From positions 1 to 18,477 of the forward strand of contig JAQBOT010000334.1 in the NCBI GenBank assembly GCA_028287885.1: a DNA stretch of 18,477 nucleotides, written 5' to 3'. A program made the position numbers and the translations under genes. The notes beneath the pieces are model-generated. The model saw only the letters and a program-made list of their open reading frames with translations. It did no database searches and was not told the DNA's origin. This document shows positions 13,950-18,477 of this stretch, piece by piece (the first letter of the stretch is position 1; every line of letters begins with the position of its first letter). The stretch comes from Pedobacter sp. Its GTDB lineage: Bacteria; Bacteroidota; Bacteroidia; Sphingobacteriales; Sphingobacteriaceae.

Positions 13950-15207
13950 AGCCCATTCGGTTAGAGTCCAGTTTAAGGAAGATAAACAGCAATACTGTAA
14001 AGCTCCAAAGAGAAGACCCGCCGTAGCTAATAAATGGAAGTGGAATTCCGATGACAGGGATAATACCGATAGTCATGCCGATATTGATAAAGACGTGAAA
14101 AAAGATAATACTGGCTACACAATAGCCATAAACCCGGGAGAAGGTTGATCGTTGCCGTTCAGCAAGGTTAATAACCCGGAGCAATAAGAAGGCGTATAAC
14201 CCAATCACCACCGTACATCCGATAAAGCCCCATTCCTCACCAATGGTTGAAAAGATAAAGTCTGTGCTTTGCTCTGGCACGTAACCATATTTCGTTTGTG
14301 TGCCTTGAAGAAATCCCCGCCCAAAGGCTTGTCCAGAACCAATTGCAATTTTTGATTGGATCACGTTATATCCTGCGCCTTTCGGATCTGTTTTTAATCC
14401 CAACATGATTTCAATCCTGGTGCGTTGATGCGGCTCCAATACCTTCGTGTACGTTAGCTTAACGACGAACAAGTAAGCAATTGCTACAACAGTTGCTAAG
14501 CCAATCGAGAATACCATTGTTCGTCTTCTGCGATTTTGGTACAGGAAAAAGCCGCCGATAAGCAAAATAAACGTGATCACCAAAGGCATCGGCAGCAGAA
14601 AATCTGCAATGAACAAGATGATCATTCCGAGAAATACCAGCAACCAATAACCGGATAATCCTTCCCTGTACAGCGGAAACATGAATGATAGGAATACCAA
14701 TGCTGATCCTGTATCCGGTTGCAGCATAATGAAAATTAATGGTAGGATAATTATTACTCCCGCAAAAAATATTGACTTTGCATCCCTGAACTTCGGACTG
14801 AAGCTACTGACATAACGCGCCATAAGCAATGCGGTACCAAACTTGGCGAACTCGGATGGCTGCAATCGAAAGCTCCCAATTGGGATCCAGGCCTGATTTC
14901 CCGCAACTTTACGCCCAACCACAAGCACCACCAGGAGCAGAAATATGGTAAGTCCGTATATGATGGGTGCAAAGACGCTGAAGAACTTGGCATCCAGGAG
15001 CAAAATCGAAAACCCTAGAATAAGCCCGGTAAAGATAAAGATCAGCTGTTTTCCGTAGTTGCTCTCGAAGTTAAAAACTGTAGAAGTATCCGGGTTGAAT
15101 ATCGACGCATAAATATTGATGAAGCCAATTGCACAAATAGCGATATAGATGAGTATGGTTACCCAGTCTACGTTGAAAAAGAATCTGTTTCCTTGCTGGG
15201 TACTCAT
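13942..15207 (-). CDS. rodA: Rod shape-determining protein RodA (SEDS peptidoglycan glycosyltransferase)
   Basis: A 421-residue multi-pass membrane protein of the SEDS family that polymerises lipid II into glycan strands for lateral wall growth, working with PBP2. Visible family motifs: GSFRLQPSEFAKFG (111-124), MLQPDTGSALVF with the essential Asp165, the extracellular loop signature GFLQGTQTKYGYVPEQSTDF (298-317) and IPLPFISYGGSS near the C-terminus. About ten hydrophobic segments are spread over the chain. Its ATG overlaps the PBP2 stop in ATGA (15204-15207), implying translational coupling, which fits the 1:1 RodA-PBP2 complex. Its 3' end overlaps the convergent gene of unknown function by 8 bp, with no terminator visible. 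Confidence 0.97.
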   Translation of the reverse strand: MSTQQGNRFFFNVDWVTILIYIAICAIGFINIYASIFNPDTSTVFNFESNYGKQLIFIFTGLILGFSILLLDAKFFSVFAPIIYGLTIFLLLVVLVVGRKVAGNQAWIPIGSFRLQPSEFAKFGTALLMARYVSSFSPKFRDAKSIFFAGVIIILPLIFIMLQPDTGSALVFLSFMFPLYREGLSGYWLLVFLGMIILFIADFLLPMPLVITFILLIGGFFLYQNRRRRTMVFSIGLATVVAIAYLFVVKLTYTKVLEPHQRTRIEIMLGLKTDPKGAGYNVIQSKIAIGSGQAFGRGFLQGTQTKYGYVPEQSTDFIFSTIGEEWGFIGCTVVIGLYAFLLLRVINLAERQRSTFSRVYGYCVASIIFFHVFINIGMTIGIIPVIGIPLPFISYGGSSLWSFTVLLFIFLKLDSNRMGFI

Positions 15208-17159
15208 TTAGTGATCTCGAGGGGTTTTCTTGTAATGGCCGGTTGCTTTATTTTTGGGGCAACACTTATAGCGGGCGGCGCGAGCTTCTTGGTGGTGTCC
15301 AGCGCTTTGCTATCTATCTTGACTTTAGGCTTCGGCATCTCAGGTAACACAACCTGCTCTTTCATCCATTCAACCTGTCCTTTTCTCCCGTTAGAGATAC
15401 TGTCTGTCAAATATTTTTCAGCGATATAACTCGCAATGGGTGCGGCATAGGTACTACCGTAGCCGGCGTTTTCTACAATTACTGCGATAGCGATCTTTGG
15501 ATTGTCACGGGGCGCGAAACCTATAAATACCGAGTGGTTCTTTCCATGAGGGTTTTGAACTGTTCCTGTTTTTCCGCACATGACAATGTTTGGAAGCCTG
15601 GACAAAACGGCCGTACCCCATGGGCTGTTTACCGCTTCTTCCATACCGTCTATAACAGGTTCAAAATGTTTTGCATCAACACCAACATAATTCTTCTGTA
15701 CGTATTCCTTTTTAATAATTTTCTTATCCCCAACTGCTTTGATCAGGTGTGGTCTTAAGTAATATCCCTTGTTTGCGATGATTGCCATAAGGTTGGCCAT
15801 TTGCAAGGGTGTCGTATTCATTTCACCCTGGCCAATAGCAAGGGAGATGACTGTGGTATAGCCCCAATATTTGCCGAAACGCTTCGTGTATTCATCAGAG
15901 GTAAACAAAGTTCCTTTTCGTTCAAAAGGCATGTCTATGTCAAGCGGTGCGCCCAAACCAAATTTTCTAACCCGCTGTTCCCAGTTGTCGTAAGCCTCTT
16001 TCTTGCTCCTGAACTTCTTCTGGGTCATGATTCGTGCAAAAACATTACAGGCGTAAGCGTTGCAGGAACGTGCCAGACCCCTTCTTAAACTAATGGTTCC
16101 GTCTACGTGTTCACATTTAACAAAGTGATTGCCCGCCCAATATCCACCCGGACAATTAAACGTCATTTCTGGGTCGATCACGCCTTCTTGTAAGCCGATT
16201 AGGGCATCAACTGGCTTAAAAGCGGAACCCGGTGAGTAATATCCAGAGGTTGGGCGCACAAGGAAGGGGCGGTTTGGCTGTCCAAAAATGTCCATGTAGT
16301 TGTTGCCCTGGTTTCTTCCCACCATTAAATTCGGGTCGTAACCCGGACTACTAACAAAAGCAAGTACTTCCCCGGTAGCGGGTTCGATGGCTACGATACT
16401 CCCAACCTTGTTTTTCATCAACTGTTCACCAAGCTTCTGAATTTCAATGTCAAGTGAAGAGATGACTTTTTCTCCAGATCTCGCCAGCGTATCGTACTTG
16501 CCTTCTGCGTAACTGCCCTGAGGCACATTCTTCGCATCATAGAGCATATTGATCACGCCCCTTTCTCCACGCAAAATATCATTGTACTTTCTTTCTATAC
16601 CCGCTTTGCCGATGTAATCTCCTGGCCGGTAGTATCCGTTGTTTTCGTCAATATCTTTCTGAGTAACCTCCTTCACATAACCAAAAAACTGTCCGGCAAC
16701 GCTGTCTGGATAATGCCTGATTGTTCTGTTTTGAACCAGGAATCCAGGAAACCTGGAAAGCTTCTCCTGTAAGGAAGCATAGATCTGAACGGATAGCTGC
16801 TTTTCGAAAATAGATGGTTGGTAGCGGGATTGTATCGTTGCCTTATGGAAGCGTTTGTAAAAGCCTTTCATATCTATGCCGATCGTATTGCACAGTTCAA
16901 GCGTATCGAAAGCTTTAACCTGGTTCGGTATAACCAAAAGGTCATATACAGGTTCGTTCTGAACCAATACTTTTCCTTTTCTGTCAAAGATAACGCCACG
17001 TGCCGGAAACGTATAGATCTTCCTCAGTACATTCGTTTCAGCAGAGACAAAATACCTGTCATCCACAACTTGAATATAAAAGAGCTTGGAAAGCAAAATT
17101 AGACATACAACAAGAAATAGTCCCTGAATGGTATATTTCCTATCAAACAAACTGTCCAT
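15204..17159 (-). CDS. mrdA: Penicillin-binding protein 2 (class B transpeptidase of the elongasome)
   Basis: A 651-residue class B PBP that crosslinks peptidoglycan during elongation. Order: short cytoplasmic start, one membrane helix (about 12-30), PBP dimerisation/pedestal domain with ARGVIFDRKGKVLVQN (53-68) and GKAGIERKYNDILRGERG (184-201), then the transpeptidase domain. The active-site motifs are complete: SAFK with nucleophile Ser312 and Lys315, SCN at 365-367, and KTGT starting at Lys530. After about residue 590 there is a basic, Pro/Lys-rich periplasmic tail of about 60 residues (for example LPEMPKPKVKIDSKAL) beyond the catalytic domain. Its start overlaps the MreD stop by one base (TGATG), and its stop overlaps the RodA start. 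Confidence 0.96.
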   Translation of the reverse strand: MDSLFDRKYTIQGLFLVVCLILLSKLFYIQVVDDRYFVSAETNVLRKIYTFPARGVIFDRKGKVLVQNEPVYDLLVIPNQVKAFDTLELCNTIGIDMKGFYKRFHKATIQSRYQPSIFEKQLSVQIYASLQEKLSRFPGFLVQNRTIRHYPDSVAGQFFGYVKEVTQKDIDENNGYYRPGDYIGKAGIERKYNDILRGERGVINMLYDAKNVPQGSYAEGKYDTLARSGEKVISSLDIEIQKLGEQLMKNKVGSIVAIEPATGEVLAFVSSPGYDPNLMVGRNQGNNYMDIFGQPNRPFLVRPTSGYYSPGSAFKPVDALIGLQEGVIDPEMTFNCPGGYWAGNHFVKCEHVDGTISLRRGLARSCNAYACNVFARIMTQKKFRSKKEAYDNWEQRVRKFGLGAPLDIDMPFERKGTLFTSDEYTKRFGKYWGYTTVISLAIGQGEMNTTPLQMANLMAIIANKGYYLRPHLIKAVGDKKIIKKEYVQKNYVGVDAKHFEPVIDGMEEAVNSPWGTAVLSRLPNIVMCGKTGTVQNPHGKNHSVFIGFAPRDNPKIAIAVIVENAGYGSTYAAPIASYIAEKYLTDSISNGRKGQVEWMKEQVVLPEMPKPKVKIDSKALDTTKKLAPPAISVAPKIKQPAITRKPLEITK

Positions 17160-17674
17160 CAGCGTAATTTTCTATTATAAAAGATAAACTCTACCACCAA
17201 AACGGCAACCAGGGTGCAAACACCACTGCTTAAACACCTCAACAGGGTGTATGAGATTTCCGTTAACTTGAAGGCTTCCAAAAGGAAAAGCACAACATGA
17301 TGTGCAAAGATACATAGTAATGCATAAATAGAAAACCATTTAAATCCCATGTTGCCCAAGGTTGGCTCAGGCTCATCAAAGTTGTCGCGGTTCACACTCA
17401 CTGTGATGAATAGTATCCGTACATAAATGAGGGTAACGCAAGCTGCAGTATGTACTCCGATAGTATCATAAAAGGCATCAAGTGTTAGTCCCGTAGCAAA
17501 GGCAATTAAGTAAAGCAGCAGATTTGGCGCGTTAAAGGGCAACAGGAGCAAAAATAGAACGTATAAAAAAGGGGTCGCTAGATTATAGAAACCCAGATTC
17601 CTCAATAAGATAACCTGAATAAAAAGTAGGATAAACCACCTTACTATGTTTATTACTATAAGTCTGCTATTCAT
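17159..17674 (-). CDS. mreD: Rod shape-determining protein MreD
   Basis: A 171-residue hydrophobic protein with about five membrane segments (IVRWFILLFIQVILLRNLGF at the N-terminus, FLYVLFLLLLPFNAP, LLYLIAFATGLTLDAFYDTI, ALLCIFAHHVVLFLLEAF, and a C-terminal segment). FATGLTLDAFYDTIGVHTAA resembles the conserved MreD loop. It is an inner-membrane component of the elongasome that links the MreB scaffold to wall synthesis; the exact role is unclear in all bacteria. Its place between mreC and PBP2 makes the assignment firm although the sequence is weakly conserved. Its start overlaps the MreC stop by 8 bp. Confidence 0.9.
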   Translation of the reverse strand: MNSRLIVINIVRWFILLFIQVILLRNLGFYNLATPFLYVLFLLLLPFNAPNLLLYLIAFATGLTLDAFYDTIGVHTAACVTLIYVRILFITVSVNRDNFDEPEPTLGNMGFKWFSIYALLCIFAHHVVLFLLEAFKLTEISYTLLRCLSSGVCTLVAVLVVEFIFYNRKLR

Positions 17675-18477
17675 GTGGAATTTTTGCTTCTAAGGCCTTT
17701 TCTTCAATTGCAAACTTGTCTTTAATGACATAAACGTATTGCAGGCTGCTGAAGTCGTTGAACAAATCAATTTGTAATGTCAGGAAGTTATCCCCTGTTG
17801 CAATTCCGGTATTGCTTATTCGGCCAACCAAAATGCCCGGAGGGAAGGAGCCAAAGCCAGAAGTTACAATCGTATCCTTGAGATTGATTTTATATTGATT
17901 TGGTATATCTTTAACATAGGCTTTCCTGAAGTCAAGATTCCGTTCACCCCAAACCAAAGAACCCAAAGCATTATTCTTCTTGATGTTTACACTTATTTTG
18001 GTGTCTTTATGCAACAAAGATTGAATGGTTGCGAGGTGCAAAGAAACGTCACGTACAAATCCCACAACACCTTTACCTGCAGATATAACAGCCATACCGG
18101 CTTGTATGCCATCAGCTGCACCTTTATTTATTGTAATAATGTTGTTCCTCAGTGTAATGGAATTTTTGATCACACGCGCTGCAAGGTACGTGTACTGATA
18201 ATTTGTAACCGTATCAACAACCACAGTGTTCTCCGCTGTGTCCCGGTGATTCATCGCAAAAATCTGCGAAGAGAGTTTAGCGTTTTCCTTTGCCAGACTA
18301 TCATTTACCTGTCCAAGGTTGGCATACTTCGTCAAAACGTTCAGATTTTCATATGCCTTGCCAACAACCTCATTGGTTGAGTTAACGGTTGCACTTTTCT
18401 GATACACATTGTTTTTGACCGTAAGAACAAGCGCAACTGTAAAGAAGATAATGAAAAAGAAAAATGCGTTATATCTG
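17667..18477 (-). CDS. mreC: Rod shape-determining protein MreC, lacking only the extreme N-terminus
   Basis: The frame stays open from the stop at 17667 to the right edge, giving 269 residues. A GTG at 18407 could be read as a start, but the codons before it encode RYNAFFFFIIFFTVALVLTV, the expected MreC membrane helix, so the true start lies a few codons outside the window. After the helix comes a coiled-coil stretch (NVLTKYANLGQVNDSLAKEN), then the periplasmic beta-barrel domain: NKGAADGIQAGMAVISAGKG, VGFVRDVSLHLATIQSLL, TSGFGSFPPGILVGRIS. MreC scaffolds and activates PBP2. mreB, if present as usual, would lie to the right, outside this window. Confidence 0.94.
   Translation of the reverse strand, partial: RYNAFFFFIIFFTVALVLTVKNNVYQKSATVNSTNEVVGKAYENLNVLTKYANLGQVNDSLAKENAKLSSQIFAMNHRDTAENTVVVDTVTNYQYTYLAARVIKNSITLRNNIITINKGAADGIQAGMAVISAGKGVVGFVRDVSLHLATIQSLLHKDTKISVNIKKNNALGSLVWGERNLDFRKAYVKDIPNQYKINLKDTIVTSGFGSFPPGILVGRISNTGIATGDNFLTLQIDLFNDFSSLQYVYVIKDKFAIEEKALEAKIPHE

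Noticed and set aside
18405..18407. GTG start for MreC
   Set aside because: The codons before it encode a clear membrane helix in frame up to the window edge.

Overview
The window looks like chromosome of a Bacteroidota bacterium, most likely family Sphingobacteriaceae (Pedobacter-like). This rests on a SusC/SusD pair, lipoproteins with Cys-Lys-Lys after the lipobox, TAnnTTTG-type promoter sequences, and a Bacteroidota-style mreC-mreD-PBP2-rodA cluster. The genus is inference. No tRNA, rRNA, transposase or CRISPR was seen.

Region 1 (1-8558) is a polysaccharide utilisation locus. On the + strand lie the 3' end of a SusC TonB-dependent transporter, a SusD lipoprotein, a PKD-containing surface lipoprotein and a family 2 glycoside hydrolase, separated by gaps of 19-26 bp and probably one operon. 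Facing them on the - strand is a GH43-GH5-like pair. A near-perfect bidirectional hairpin terminator (6183-6223) separates the two units. GH2, GH43 and a clan GH-A enzyme suggest a plant-type glycan carrying galactose and arabinose, but the substrate cannot be read from sequence.

Region 2 (8559-9695) is the unusual part. It has two small unrecognised genes: an 80-residue protein on the - strand and a very acidic 147-residue protein on the + strand. Around them are two degenerate tandem arrays that no gene explains. Array 1 (8600-8722) is seven copies of TTTAAnCTRRA every 18-19 bp, with short and differing dyads between copies, starting right after the stop codon of the 80-residue gene. Array 2 (9617-9682) is three 22-bp units around AGnRGTAAAA, just downstream of the MFS gene; the same 10-mer recurs in the MFS/LysR promoter region.

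Region 3 (9696-11913) is a divergent pair: an EntS-like MFS exporter (-) and a LysR-type regulator (+).

Region 4 (11910-18477) is housekeeping. A thymidine kinase and a KTSC-domain protein form a - strand pair. A + strand gene of unknown function has structured ends and an acidic Gln/Glu/Pro-rich middle. The - strand cell-elongation cluster mreC-mreD-mrdA-rodA has overlapping stops and starts; mreC runs off the right edge, missing only a few N-terminal residues.
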